A DNA stretch of 64,000 nt from an uncultured Roseburia sp. Its GTDB lineage: Bacteria; Bacillota; Clostridia; Lachnospirales; Lachnospiraceae. Made by a program: the position numbers and the translations under genes. The stretch covers positions 124,001-188,000 of the forward strand of contig CANRYS010000002.1 of NCBI GenBank assembly GCA_947644305.1. Direction: 5' to 3'. The first letter of the stretch is position 1. Each line of letters starts with the position of its first letter. The notes under the pieces were generated by a model that was not told the origin of the DNA, did no database searches, and saw nothing but the letters and a program-made list of their open reading frames with translations. This document shows, one piece after another, positions 23,117 to 31,192 of the stretch.

Positions 23117-25069
23117 ATGGAAAAGGTGAAAACTGTGGGTACTTTGCTGAAAACGATCGAAAAAGAAAATGATATTAAAAAGATAGCGCCGGAGGATTAC
23201 CGCAGGCTTGCCAAGGAGATCCGTGTCCGTCTGGTGAAGAGTATCAGTCGAACTGGGGGACATCTGGCATCGAACCTGGGAGCGGTGGAACTGACGATGG
23301 CGCTTCATCTGTTTCTCGAATTTCCGAAAGACAAACTGATCTGGGATGTGGGACACCAGGCCTATGTGCACAAGCTTCTTACCGGAAGGAATAAAATGTT
23401 TGGTACCCTCCGAAAGCTGGATGGAATCAGCGGTTTTCCCAAGGTAAGCGAAAATCCGGCGGATACCTTTAATACCGGACACAGTTCCACCTCGCTCTCC
23501 CTCGCGCTTGGTATGGCGAAGGCGAGAGACATACAAGGCGGAGATGAAAAGGTGGTGGCGGTGATCGGAGACGGCGCCCTGTCCGGCGGCATGGCGTTAG
23601 AAGCGCTGAACAATGCGGAGCCTCTCAAATCCAACCTGATCATCGTACTCAATGACAATAAAATGTCTATTTCCAAAAATGTGGGCGGTATGTCGAATTA
23701 TCTCGGTAAAATGCGTACCAATCAGAAATATAATAATCTAAAAATAAATATTGAAGAGCGCCTGGACCGGATTCCCAATGTGGGGATTTCTATGGCGGAG
23801 ACCATCAAGAACGCCAAGAATTCTTTGAAACATCTTCTGGTGCCAGGGATGCTGTTTGAAGAAATGGGGATCATTTATGTGGGGCCCATTGACGGGCATA
23901 ATATAAAGGATATGCTGGAAGCATTCCGGGCGGCGGCACGGATCAAGAACCGGCCGGTGTTGGTGCATGTGGTGACCAAGAAAGGAAAAGGCTACCTTCC
24001 TGCGGAGAACAATCCATCTGCCTTCCACGGAGTGGGACGTTTTCTGCCGAAGACCGGAGAGATCGAGGAAACTGGCGGGAGAACCTACACGGATGTATTT
24101 GGAGACTGGATGGTGAAAAAGGGGGAAGAATGTCCAGAACTCGTGTCTGTTTGCGCCGCCATGCCCGACGGAACCGGAGTGAAAGAATTTGCAGAGAAGT
24201 ATCCAGAGCGATTTTTCGATGTGGGAATCGCAGAGGAGCATGCGGTGACTTTTGCCGCGGGACTGATGGCAGGCGGAATGCGGCCGGTGGTGTCCATTTA
24301 TTCTACATTTTTACAGAGAGCTTATGATCAACTCATTCATGATATCTGCCTAAATGAGCTTCCGGTGATTTTTGCAGTGGACCGCAGCGGAATTGTGGGG
24401 CGGGACGGCGATACCCATCAGGGTATTTTCGATATTTCTTATCTCACCTCGATTCCCAATATGACAGTGCTCTCACCGATGAGTGGCAGAGAGCTGGAAC
24501 AGTGTCTGGATTTTGCCTATGACCAGGATGGACCGGTGGCAGTGCGGTATCCGCGAGGGGACATCTATGAAGAAGGTGGAGATGAGATTATCTGTGAGAA
24601 GCCCTGGGAACTGGGACGTGCCCGGATTCTGATGGAGCGGGGAAGGCTGCTGGAAGAAAATGAAGAGGCAGATCCAGGGCAGATCAAAGGGGATGCGGTG
24701 CTTTTTGCTGTGGGAAATATGACGAAGACGGCGCTGGATGTGGGTCGGCTGTTACAAGAAAAAAATATTTATTGTACCGTGGTAAATATGAGGTTTGTAA
24801 AACCCTTTGACAAAGAATTACTGCTGGCTCTGGCGTGCTCCCATAGAATGGTAGTGACCCTGGAGGATAATGTGAAGAATGGAGGGTTTGGCCAGCAGGT
24901 AGAGGCACTTTTTATGGACAAAGGATGTGTGCCAGAGAGCTTTCTGAATTGTTCTATTGACGATTGCTTTGTGGAGCACGGAGCGCCGGAAGAACTGTAT
25001 GAAAGACTGGAAATGGATGCGGGGAGTGTCGCAGAGAAGATTGAAAAAATGCTTAGGGAAAATGCGTAA
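23117..25069 (+). CDS. dxs: 1-deoxy-D-xylulose-5-phosphate synthase
   Basis: Dxs joins pyruvate and glyceraldehyde 3-phosphate, the first step of the MEP isoprenoid pathway, using thiamine diphosphate. The 650-residue length is slightly longer than usual. Motifs are SRTGGHLASNLGAVELT, the TPP/Mg site GDGALSGGMALEALNNA, the catalytic-Glu region VGIAEEHAVTFAAGLM, and DRSGIVGRDGDTHQG. It starts 1 bp after the ispA stop. A short acidic insert (EENEEADPGQIKGD) in the linker before the C-terminal domain accounts for the extra length. Confidence 0.96.
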   Translation: MEKVKTVGTLLKTIEKENDIKKIAPEDYRRLAKEIRVRLVKSISRTGGHLASNLGAVELTMALHLFLEFPKDKLIWDVGHQAYVHKLLTGRNKMFGTLRKLDGISGFPKVSENPADTFNTGHSSTSLSLALGMAKARDIQGGDEKVVAVIGDGALSGGMALEALNNAEPLKSNLIIVLNDNKMSISKNVGGMSNYLGKMRTNQKYNNLKINIEERLDRIPNVGISMAETIKNAKNSLKHLLVPGMLFEEMGIIYVGPIDGHNIKDMLEAFRAAARIKNRPVLVHVVTKKGKGYLPAENNPSAFHGVGRFLPKTGEIEETGGRTYTDVFGDWMVKKGEECPELVSVCAAMPDGTGVKEFAEKYPERFFDVGIAEEHAVTFAAGLMAGGMRPVVSIYSTFLQRAYDQLIHDICLNELPVIFAVDRSGIVGRDGDTHQGIFDISYLTSIPNMTVLSPMSGRELEQCLDFAYDQDGPVAVRYPRGDIYEEGGDEIICEKPWELGRARILMERGRLLEENEEADPGQIKGDAVLFAVGNMTKTALDVGRLLQEKNIYCTVVNMRFVKPFDKELLLALACSHRMVVTLEDNVKNGGFGQQVEALFMDKGCVPESFLNCSIDDCFVEHGAPEELYERLEMDAGSVAEKIEKMLRENA

Positions 25070-25093
25070 CAATCGCATGAATGGAGAATAAGG

Positions 25094-25927
25094 ATGAAAG
25101 AGAGACTCGATGTACTACTGGTGAACCGTGGCATGGTAGAATCCAGAGAGAAAGCAAAGGCAGTGATTATGACAGGAAATGTCTTTGTGAATGACCAGAG
25201 GGAGGACAAGGCAGGGCAAAAGTTTCCAGAAGAGGTATGTATCGAGATCCGGGGGAAAAAGCTAAAGTTTGTCAGTCGGGGCGGCTACAAGCTGGACAAG
25301 GCAGTAGCGGTTTTTCCGATTGATTTGAAGGACCGGATCTGTATGGATGTGGGGGCTTCCACAGGAGGATTTACAGACTGCATGCTTCAGAACGGGGCGG
25401 CATTTGTCTATGCGGTGGACGTGGGGACCAATCAGTTGGCCTGGAAACTGCGTCAGGATGAGCGGGTCAAATCTATGGAGAAGACGAATATCCGTTATGT
25501 GACTCCAGAGGACATCGGTGAGCTGGTAGATTTTGTGTCTATTGACGTGGCATTTATTTCCCTTACCAAAGTGCTGGAGCCAGTAAAAGCATTGATGAAG
25601 GATGGGGGATCGATGGTGTGCCTGATCAAGCCACAGTTTGAGGCGGGCAGAGAAAAAGTGGGTAAAAAGGGAGTTGTCAGAGATCCCGCTGTGCACCGGG
25701 AAGTGATTGAGAGTATTATTTCATACGCCGGGAGCCTGGGATTTGCGATCTGCGGTCTGGATTTTTCTCCGATCCGCGGACCCGAAGGAAATATCGAATA
25801 TCTTCTATATATAAGGAAGGAAAATCAGGAGTTTGGGAAAATATCCCAAGAACAAGAAGAGGAAATTCGACAGATCGTGGAGGATGCCCAGGAACATGCG
25901 GTAAAACATGCTGGGGATTTAGTGTAA
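25094..25927 (+). CDS. tlyA: TlyA family rRNA 2'-O-methyltransferase
   Basis: The 277-residue product has an N-terminal S4 RNA-binding domain (RLDVLLVNRGMVESREKAKA) followed by an FtsJ-like Rossmann methyltransferase with the SAM loop DVGASTGGFTDCML and the catalytic Lys/Asp segment SIDVAFISLTKVL. TlyA methylates ribose in 16S and 23S rRNA. It sits between dxs and nadK as in many Clostridia. Confidence 0.92.
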   Translation: MKERLDVLLVNRGMVESREKAKAVIMTGNVFVNDQREDKAGQKFPEEVCIEIRGKKLKFVSRGGYKLDKAVAVFPIDLKDRICMDVGASTGGFTDCMLQNGAAFVYAVDVGTNQLAWKLRQDERVKSMEKTNIRYVTPEDIGELVDFVSIDVAFISLTKVLEPVKALMKDGGSMVCLIKPQFEAGREKVGKKGVVRDPAVHREVIESIISYAGSLGFAICGLDFSPIRGPEGNIEYLLYIRKENQEFGKISQEQEEEIRQIVEDAQEHAVKHAGDLV

Positions 25928-25940
25928 TGGAGGTACAACA

Positions 25941-26762
25941 GTGAAAAATTTCTGCCTGATCGTAAATGAAGAAAAGGACACCGGACGGTCCGTGGCAAAT
26001 GTGATAAAAACATATTTGGAAAAATCCGAATACTGTGTTACAATATTGAGTCATAAGGATGAATTATGTCTGGGCCAGGAGGTGGATATGGCGCTGGTGC
26101 TGGGAGGAGACGGCACGGTGATCCAGGCGGCAAAAAAAATAGCCGGACAGAAAATACCCATCCTGGGGGTGAACCTGGGAACTCTCGGCTTTTTGACTGA
26201 GGTGGAGAGACCGCGAATGTATCAAGCGCTGGATATGGTGATGTCCGAACGCTATAGTATCGAGAAGAGAATTATATTATCCGGGATGATCGAGTCAGGA
26301 GAGGAAGAGAGTCTGGCGGTCAATGAGATCATAGTCGGCAAAAAGGATATCGGAAGGATGATCACCACCAGTGTATGGGTCAACGACGAACTGATGGATA
26401 CCTATGTGGCAGACGGGGTTATCGTCGCCACTCCCACCGGCTCCACTGCCTATAATCTGTCAGCGGGTGGTCCGGTACTCTCGCCGGATATGGAAGCGCT
26501 GGTGATCACACCAATCTGTCCCCATTCCCTGAACAAACGGAGCCTTGTCGTGTCCTCGGAAGATACGATACGGATCCAGGTGGAGAGGACGCGGGAATCC
26601 TATATGGATGAAGCTTCTGTTCGGTGTGACGGGGAAATCCTGTGGAATGCTTCTTCCGGGGATGTGGTCTATATCCGCAAGGCAGAGCAGATGGTGGATA
26701 TGGTCTGCCTTGGCGATGTTGGCTTTTATGAAAAAATGAGAAGCAAGCTTAATCGGAAATAG
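25941..26762 (+). CDS. nadK: NAD kinase
   Basis: NadK phosphorylates NAD to NADP. The signature LGGDGTVIQAAKK (GGDGT) is near residue 54, followed by GVNLGTLGFLTEVE, VNEIIVGKKDIGRM and the conserved TPTGSTAYNLSAGGPVLSP. The start is GTG 25941, after GGAGG, 13 bp after tlyA. Length (273) fits bacterial NadK. Confidence 0.94.
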   Translation: MKNFCLIVNEEKDTGRSVANVIKTYLEKSEYCVTILSHKDELCLGQEVDMALVLGGDGTVIQAAKKIAGQKIPILGVNLGTLGFLTEVERPRMYQALDMVMSERYSIEKRIILSGMIESGEEESLAVNEIIVGKKDIGRMITTSVWVNDELMDTYVADGVIVATPTGSTAYNLSAGGPVLSPDMEALVITPICPHSLNKRSLVVSSEDTIRIQVERTRESYMDEASVRCDGEILWNASSGDVVYIRKAEQMVDMVCLGDVGFYEKMRSKLNRK

Positions 26763-26770
26763 GTGTTAAG

Positions 26771-27247
26771 ATGAAGAAACAAAGACAGGAAAAGATCATG
26801 GAGATCATTCGTGAACATGAGGTGGAGACCCAGGAAGACCTGGCGCGTTATCTAAATGAAGCGGGATATTCGGTAACTCAGGCGACGGTGTCCAGGGATA
26901 TCCGGGAGATGTCTCTAATCAAAGTGCCGGGGATTCGGGTGAAACAGCGCTATACCGTGTCTACTGAGGGCGGTGGCGGCGGCAGCAGTGGTTTTGGCAG
27001 ACAGTATACCGGTGTGCTGCAGGATGGCGTAGTATCCATGGAACAGGCGGGAAACCTGCTGGTGATAAAAACCGTCAGTGGGATGGCGATGGCAGTGGCA
27101 GCAGCCATCGACGCTGTGAAGCTGGAGGGTATCGTTGGTTCCATCGCCGGAGATGATACGATCCTTTGTGCGGTGAAGACAGAAGAACAGGTGGCCTCTG
27201 TTATGGAGAGCATGCAAGCGCTGATCCATTCCATGACAGAGGGATAA
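26771..27247 (+). CDS. argR: Arginine repressor ArgR
   Basis: ArgR is a winged-helix regulator that binds ARG boxes as a hexamer with arginine. The N-terminal part has QEDLARYLNEAGYSVTQATV and SRDIREM, the DNA-recognition helix. The C-terminal oligomer/ligand domain has VIKTVSGMAMAVAAAIDAVK and the Asp-rich IAGDDTILC. It starts 8 bp after nadK. In many Clostridia recN follows argR; here it does not. Confidence 0.94.
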   Translation: MKKQRQEKIMEIIREHEVETQEDLARYLNEAGYSVTQATVSRDIREMSLIKVPGIRVKQRYTVSTEGGGGGSSGFGRQYTGVLQDGVVSMEQAGNLLVIKTVSGMAMAVAAAIDAVKLEGIVGSIAGDDTILCAVKTEEQVASVMESMQALIHSMTEG

Positions 27248-27320
27248 ATGTTTGTTTAAAATATAAAAAATAAATCAAGCAGAGGTGAGCAGAATTCACC
27301 ATGCAGAAAAGAGGGAAAAA

Positions 27321-28049
27321 ATGTCAGGACATTCTAAATTTGCAAATATCAAGCATAAAAAAGAAAAAAATGATGCAAAAAAGGGAAAGATATTTACTGT
27401 GATCGGTCGTGAGATCGCTGTGGCGGTAAAGGAAGGTGGCCCAGATCCAAATAACAACAGTAAACTTCGCGATGTGATCGCAAAGGCAAAGGCAAATAAC
27501 ATGCCAAATGATACCATCGATCGGGGAATCAAAAAAGCGGCTGGCAATGTGGACGCAGTGAATTATGTAAATATTACATATGAAGGATACGGTCCCAATG
27601 GTACAGCGATCATCGTAGAGGCATTGACAGATAATAAGAATCGTACTGCTTCCAATGTACGAAATGCTTTTACAAAAGGAAACGGTAATGTGGGAACAAC
27701 AGGCTGTGTTTCCTATATGTTTGAAACAAAGGGACAGATCATCATTGATAAAGAAGAATATGAAACCGACGCTGATGAATTTATGATGCTGGCGCTGGAT
27801 GCAGGAGCAGAGGATTTCAATGAAGAAGAAGACAGCTACGAGATTCTGACAGCGCCGGATGATTTCAGCCAGGTGCGTGAGGCACTGGAAAAAGAAGGAG
27901 TGCCGATGGCACAGGCAGAGGTCACGATGCTTCCCCAGACTTATGTGGAGCTGACGGATGAAGAAGATAAAAAAATGTTTAACCGTATTATGGATCTTCT
28001 GGACGAAGACGATGACGTCCAGGCAGTATACCACAACGTAGACGAATAA
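27321..28049 (+). CDS. yebC: YebC/TACO1 family protein
   Basis: The 242-residue product begins with the invariant [20 protein letters not shown] and contains [20 protein letters not shown] and [19 protein letters not shown]. It belongs to the YebC/TACO1 family, long listed as transcription regulators and now also linked to easing translation of proline-rich stretches. ATG 27321 follows GAGGG by 6 bp; an upstream in-frame start at 27285 adds an unconserved extension. Confidence 0.94.
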   Translation: MSGHSKFANIKHKKEKNDAKKGKIFTVIGREIAVAVKEGGPDPNNNSKLRDVIAKAKANNMPNDTIDRGIKKAAGNVDAVNYVNITYEGYGPNGTAIIVEALTDNKNRTASNVRNAFTKGNGNVGTTGCVSYMFETKGQIIIDKEEYETDADEFMMLALDAGAEDFNEEEDSYEILTAPDDFSQVREALEKEGVPMAQAEVTMLPQTYVELTDEEDKKMFNRIMDLLDEDDDVQAVYHNVDE

Positions 28050-28071
28050 ACTGTGAGTGCGGCGGGCAAGT

Positions 28072-28200
28072 TATAATTAAAACGCCGGCATGCACCGAAG
28101 GTGTTCCATGAGAGCCACAACACTGTGCAAGCTTGCTTGCAAACAGTGTTGTGGCTCTCATGGAAAAGATTGCGAAGCAAATGCTGGTGTTTTCATTATA
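28072..28200. repeat. Cloverleaf-like structured element between yebC and recU
   Basis: The outer arms TATAAT-t-AAAACGCCGGCAT (28072-28091) and ATGCTGGTGTTTT-c-ATTATA (28181-28200) pair over 19 of 20 positions, with two G-U pairs. Inside are three hairpins: CACC-GAA-GGTG (28093-28103), a 23-bp perfect stem (28104-28126 with 28143-28165) capped by GCAAGC/GCTTGC, and TTGC-GAA-GCAA (28170-28180). The two small hairpins share the GAA loop. The plus strand continues with an A run, so it is not a terminator. Whether it acts as RNA or DNA is unknown. Confidence 0.8.
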
Positions 28201-28233
28201 AAAAAGAACGACATAAGAGCAGTAAACGATATG

Positions 28234-28292
28234 AGTACCCTATGCAAGAGCGCTGCCGCCGCTTGCGGTGAGCAGCGCTCTTGCATAGGGTA
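28234..28292. repeat. 22-bp perfect hairpin upstream of recU
   Basis: The arms 28234-28255 and 28271-28292 (GTACCCTATGCAAGAGCGCT plus GC and its complement) are perfectly complementary. The centre CGCCGC-tt-GCGGTG adds a further 6 bp with one G-U pair. The layout is like the long hairpin of the element at 28072. A 12-bp direct repeat (GGTATAGTGGCG at 28301 and 28320) follows before recU. Confidence 0.75.
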
Positions 28293-28355
28293 CGAATAGA
28301 CGGTATAGTGGCGTTGCCCGGTATAGTGGCGATGCTGCCACGGAAGAAGGTAATT

Positions 28356-28889
28356 ATGGCGACATGGAATTCCAGAGGTTTGCGAGGATCATTTTTAGAA
28401 GAACTCATCAACCTCACAAACGAAAAATACAGAAATCAGAATCTGGCGCTGATCCAAAAAGTGCCAACCCCGATCAAACCAATTCATATTGATGAGAGTA
28501 CAAGGCATATTACGCTGGCATATTTTGAACAAAAAAGTACAGTGGATTATATCGGCGTCGTGCAGGGAATACCCGTCTGTTTTGATGCCAAAGAGTGTGC
28601 GGAGGATCGCTTTCCCCTTGCCAATATCCATGAGCACCAGATGAAATTTATGGAGGAATTTGAGGCACAGGAGGGCATCGCTTTTATACTTATTTATTTT
28701 AAAAGCCGAGATTGTTTTACCTATCTTCCTTTTACCTATTTAAAAACCTTCTGGGAACGAATGGAAACGGGAGGGAAAAAAAGCTTTGCATTTGATGAGC
28801 TAAACCCTTCTTTTGAAATATCTACATACTCCGGAACCTTTGTTCATTATCTTGAAAAAATTCAGATGGATCTGGAGGAGAGACAGTAG
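28356..28889 (+). CDS. recU: Holliday junction resolvase RecU
   Basis: RecU cuts four-way DNA junctions in recombination and chromosome segregation. The 177-residue protein begins MATWNSRGLRGSFLEELINL and has the PD-(D/E)xK nuclease core STVDYIGVVQGIPVCFDAKE (D, E/K pattern), then FPLANIHEHQMKFMEEFE and GIAFILIYF. GAAGAAGG lies before ATG 28356, and MATWN matches the conserved N-terminus. recU is usually next to a class A PBP gene; here it stands alone between large palindromic structures. Confidence 0.92.
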   Translation: MATWNSRGLRGSFLEELINLTNEKYRNQNLALIQKVPTPIKPIHIDESTRHITLAYFEQKSTVDYIGVVQGIPVCFDAKECAEDRFPLANIHEHQMKFMEEFEAQEGIAFILIYFKSRDCFTYLPFTYLKTFWERMETGGKKSFAFDELNPSFEISTYSGTFVHYLEKIQMDLEERQ

Positions 28890-28924
28890 CTGTCACGAAG
28901 CATGACGGGTCGCTGTCAAGCCTG

Positions 28925-29093
28925 TCTATGAAAGCCGGTTGCTGCGTGCTGGCGCACTCCCGCAACCGCCGCCGGAATTCGTACTAACGGGCTGTCGCCC
29001 TGCGTACTCATTCCGTCTTGCCCGTCCAATGCCCATGTGTTTGTGCGTGTGAACACGCTCATCCACATGGTCGCTGTCCGGGGCTTTCATAGA
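28925..29093. repeat. Second multi-hairpin closed element, downstream of recU
   Basis: A perfect 12-bp outer stem (TCTATGAAAGCC, 28925-28936; complement 29082-29093) closes three hairpins. H1: GGTTGC/GCAACC (28937-28967) with inner GTGC/GCAC. H2: CGGAAT/ATTCCG (28973-29015) with inner GTAC/GTAC and GGGC/GCCC. H3: CCATGTG/CACATGG (29033-29070) with inner GCGTG/CACGC. Inner loops in H2 and H3 are nearly symmetrical. An A run follows, as in the element at 28072. It could be a structured RNA gene or a DNA element; no open frame of note lies in it. Confidence 0.75.
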
Positions 29094-29153
29094 AAAAACT
29101 TCCAGAATTAAAAAAACCTTCGTGGGTACAATAGTATCAGATAACCGAGTGGC

Positions 29154-29210
29154 TTAAACATGAAATGTTTCGGTAACGGAATGTTTCATAAAAAAAGACA
29201 TTCCGTTATC
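29154..29210. repeat. Two hairpins upstream of the ssp gene
   Basis: AAACAT-GAA-ATGTTT (about 29156-29170) is followed by GGTAACGGAATGT (29172-29184) pairing with ACATTCCGTTATC (29198-29210), with one G-U pair. They lie in the leader of the spore-protein gene and could stabilise its mRNA. The first again has a GAA loop. Confidence 0.5.
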
Positions 29211-29249
29211 TCTCAAGATAAATACTAAAATATACGGAGGTGAATGATC

Positions 29250-29447
29250 ATGAGTAAATCTAGCAACAGAATGGAAGTACCACAGGCTAAAGACGCTATG
29301 GACAGATTCAAAATGGAGGTTGCATCCGAGCTTGGAGTAAACTTGAAAGAGGGTTACAACGGTGACCTCACATCTAGAGAGGCTGGAAGCATCGGTGGCG
29401 AGATGGTTCGTCAGATGATCAAAAAGCAGGAAGAGTCTATGCGTTAG
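29250..29447 (+). CDS. Alpha/beta-type small acid-soluble spore protein
   Basis: The 65-residue protein matches alpha/beta SASPs, which coat and protect spore DNA: AKDAMDRFKMEVASELGVNL, then GYNGDLTSREAGSIGGEMVR and QMIKKQEE. The GPR protease site region (KMEVASELGV) is present. ATG 29250 follows GGAGGTG. Expression is expected in the forespore under sigma-G, though I did not confirm a sigma-G box. A strong terminator follows. Confidence 0.95.
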   Translation: MSKSSNRMEVPQAKDAMDRFKMEVASELGVNLKEGYNGDLTSREAGSIGGEMVRQMIKKQEESMR

Positions 29448-29490
29448 TAAGGAACGATTACTAATAAATAAATCTGCGTAAACAACAAAA

Positions 29491-29533
29491 GGGCATTTCT
29501 GATAGAGTAATAAATATCAGGAATGTCCTTTTT
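29491..29533 (+). terminator. Rho-independent terminator of the ssp gene
   Basis: GGGCATTtCTGATA (29491-29504) pairs with TATCAGgAATGTCC (29515-29528) with one mismatch, followed by TTTTT. Confidence 0.85.
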
Positions 29534-29600
29534 GCTTAAAAGAAAGGGTAAGTGGTTTTTGAAACAATATAAATACTAACTGTTGCATAATATTTACCTG

Positions 29601-30317
29601 CTATTTTATCAACATAGTATAAATTTCGGGATGAAAAGAAGTTATTACAATTTGAATTGTGGTTGCTATATTCAAAATCCAATGCCCTGTCATAATATAA
29701 GAAATAGAACATCCTCTATAGTATTGGAAGCATATCCATATCGTTAAAGGAAAAAAAGATAAAAAACGATAGGTTATAAATTTCATATCAAATATTGTAG
29801 GAATAAAACTATGCTGTAAGGTATAGAAAAATGCGGGGATGAAAATAGCTGCCCATTTTGTAGCGAAGCTATTGACTCCATATCCTAAATATACTCCGTC
29901 CTCTGCGATCGTCGTTGTCAGTGGGAGTATAAAAATATTTAGTATAGCAAGATAAGGGGGAATAGGCGCTATCATCATCGGTGCAAGGTAGGGAAACTCA
30001 CCATAACAAAGCATTCCTGCTAGATACATGCCTCCTATACCTAACAACAGCATGATGACAATAAATAGAAATCCTTTGAAGATGTTTCTTTGTTTTTTTT
30101 CGTAATGTATCATTTCACGAAATGTTGTGTTGTCACATTTACAAATAATCCATAAAACAACGATGGTAACAAGGTTAATCACGGATGCAAGTATTGTCCA
30201 CCAATGCGTAAGTTCTGTTAAATTCCGTTTGGTAATTATGCTGCAAAAAGAAAATGCAACTACAAACAGCAGGCATCGCAACGGTAAATAAAACCATGTT
30301 TTTTTATTATATTTCAT
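29601..30317 (-). CDS. CPBP family intramembrane protease-like protein
   Basis: This 238-residue protein has about seven membrane helices and the three CPBP (Abi) motifs in order: AEDGVYLGYG (motif 1, E-D in place of the usual E-E), FFYTLQHSFIP (motif 2 with His), and GHWILNIA (motif 3). The family includes Rce1-like proteases and bacteriocin self-immunity proteins. The start MKYNKKTW at 30317 has AAGGAGG 8 bp upstream and overlaps the TetR gene by 11 bp, so it is translated from the same message. A role in bacteriocin immunity or membrane stress is possible but not shown. Confidence 0.75.
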   Translation of the reverse strand: MKYNKKTWFYLPLRCLLFVVAFSFCSIITKRNLTELTHWWTILASVINLVTIVVLWIICKCDNTTFREMIHYEKKQRNIFKGFLFIVIMLLLGIGGMYLAGMLCYGEFPYLAPMMIAPIPPYLAILNIFILPLTTTIAEDGVYLGYGVNSFATKWAAIFIPAFFYTLQHSFIPTIFDMKFITYRFLSFFPLTIWICFQYYRGCSISYIMTGHWILNIATTIQIVITSFHPEIYTMLIK

Positions 30318-30924
30318 TCGTAGTATCCTCCTTATAACCCGACCCATGTAAAAGCATTGTAACTGTGTCAGAAATAAATAAATCCCGTTCGGTTTTGGAA
30401 TATAAATCATATCCTAAAATTTCTTTTGCAATATCTTTTGCAAGAAAGGCTACCTGCATAGCAGAGACAAGAATAAATACAAGTAACTTTTTTGTTTCTT
30501 CATTTTGATGACTTCTAATAGCAAAAGCAAATCCTTTTTGAGTACAAACAGAATTGCTGTTTGCTAAATAATTTTTCATATCACTTAAAATTGATAGATT
30601 GGCAATCGCTTGATTTTTAAAAAGAAAATCAAAGGTTTGACTTGCCCAAGATATTAAACGAGTCTTGTCAGATAATCCATCCGCTTTATTGAAATCTGTT
30701 ATATCTGGAGTAAATCCTAGCAACATTTTATTTATGATTCTTTGTATACATTCTGTTATAAGATTTTCTTTACCTCCAAAAAAATAATTGATGGAACCTA
30801 ATCCAATACCGGCCCTTTCTGCAATTAAACGAGAGGTGATTTTTTGTATGTCTCCGTTGTACTCTTTCAGTAATTTAGTGGTAATTTCAATGATATGATT
30901 TTTACTTTTTTCGTTATCACTCAT
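30307..30924 (-). CDS. TetR/AcrR family transcriptional regulator
   Basis: The 205-residue product has an N-terminal TetR helix-turn-helix (ITSRLIAERAGIGLGSINYF, then FGGKENLI), followed by a helical ligand-binding domain. The start MSDNEKSKN at 30924 is preferred because TAGGAGG precedes it. It is the first gene of a two-gene operon with the CPBP protein. A near-perfect palindrome overlaps its own promoter, so it most likely represses the operon. Confidence 0.88.
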   Translation of the reverse strand: MSDNEKSKNHIIEITTKLLKEYNGDIQKITSRLIAERAGIGLGSINYFFGGKENLITECIQRIINKMLLGFTPDITDFNKADGLSDKTRLISWASQTFDFLFKNQAIANLSILSDMKNYLANSNSVCTQKGFAFAIRSHQNEETKKLLVFILVSAMQVAFLAKDIAKEILGYDLYSKTERDLFISDTVTMLLHGSGYKEDTTNEI

Positions 30925-30937
30925 AACAATCCTCCTA

Positions 30938-30984
30938 TGAACGGTGTTCACACATATTATAGTGAACGCCGTTCAGAAAGTCAA
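30938..30984 (-). promoter_or_regulatory. TetR promoter with overlapping operator palindrome
   Basis: On the minus strand TTGACT (30984-30979) and TATAAT (30961-30956) are exactly 17 bp apart. The palindrome TGAACGGTGTTCAC (30938-30951) with GTGAACGCCGTTCA (30962-30975), one mismatch, covers the -10 and spacer. Each half contains its own GAAC/GTTC symmetry, as in many TetR operators. Confidence 0.8.
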
Positions 30985-31192
30985 TAGAATTTTGATCTTT
31001 CACCAAATGTTATAGGATGGGACGAAGGAAGGATATTCTATTAAGAAAAAGTATAAAAACGCAAGTTTTTTTCTGGTATTTGCAATGTTATATGCGAAAA
31101 TAGATGTTAAAATGATAACAACAAATATTTGAGAAGGTATTTTGTAACTAAAGTTCCTAATAGTTATATCGTTATGCAGGAGGTGCAGTGAT

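Noticed and set aside
28072-28292. The large hairpins as simple terminators of yebC
   Set aside because: Neither the element at 28072-28200 nor the hairpin at 28234-28292 is followed by a T run on the plus strand; A runs follow the former. There is also no minus-strand gene for them to terminate.
28072-29093. CRISPR array or tRNA cluster around recU
   Set aside because: There are no regularly spaced direct repeats, only inverted repeats. The cloverleaf has 20-nt and 23-bp stems and no CCA end or anticodon arm of tRNA size.
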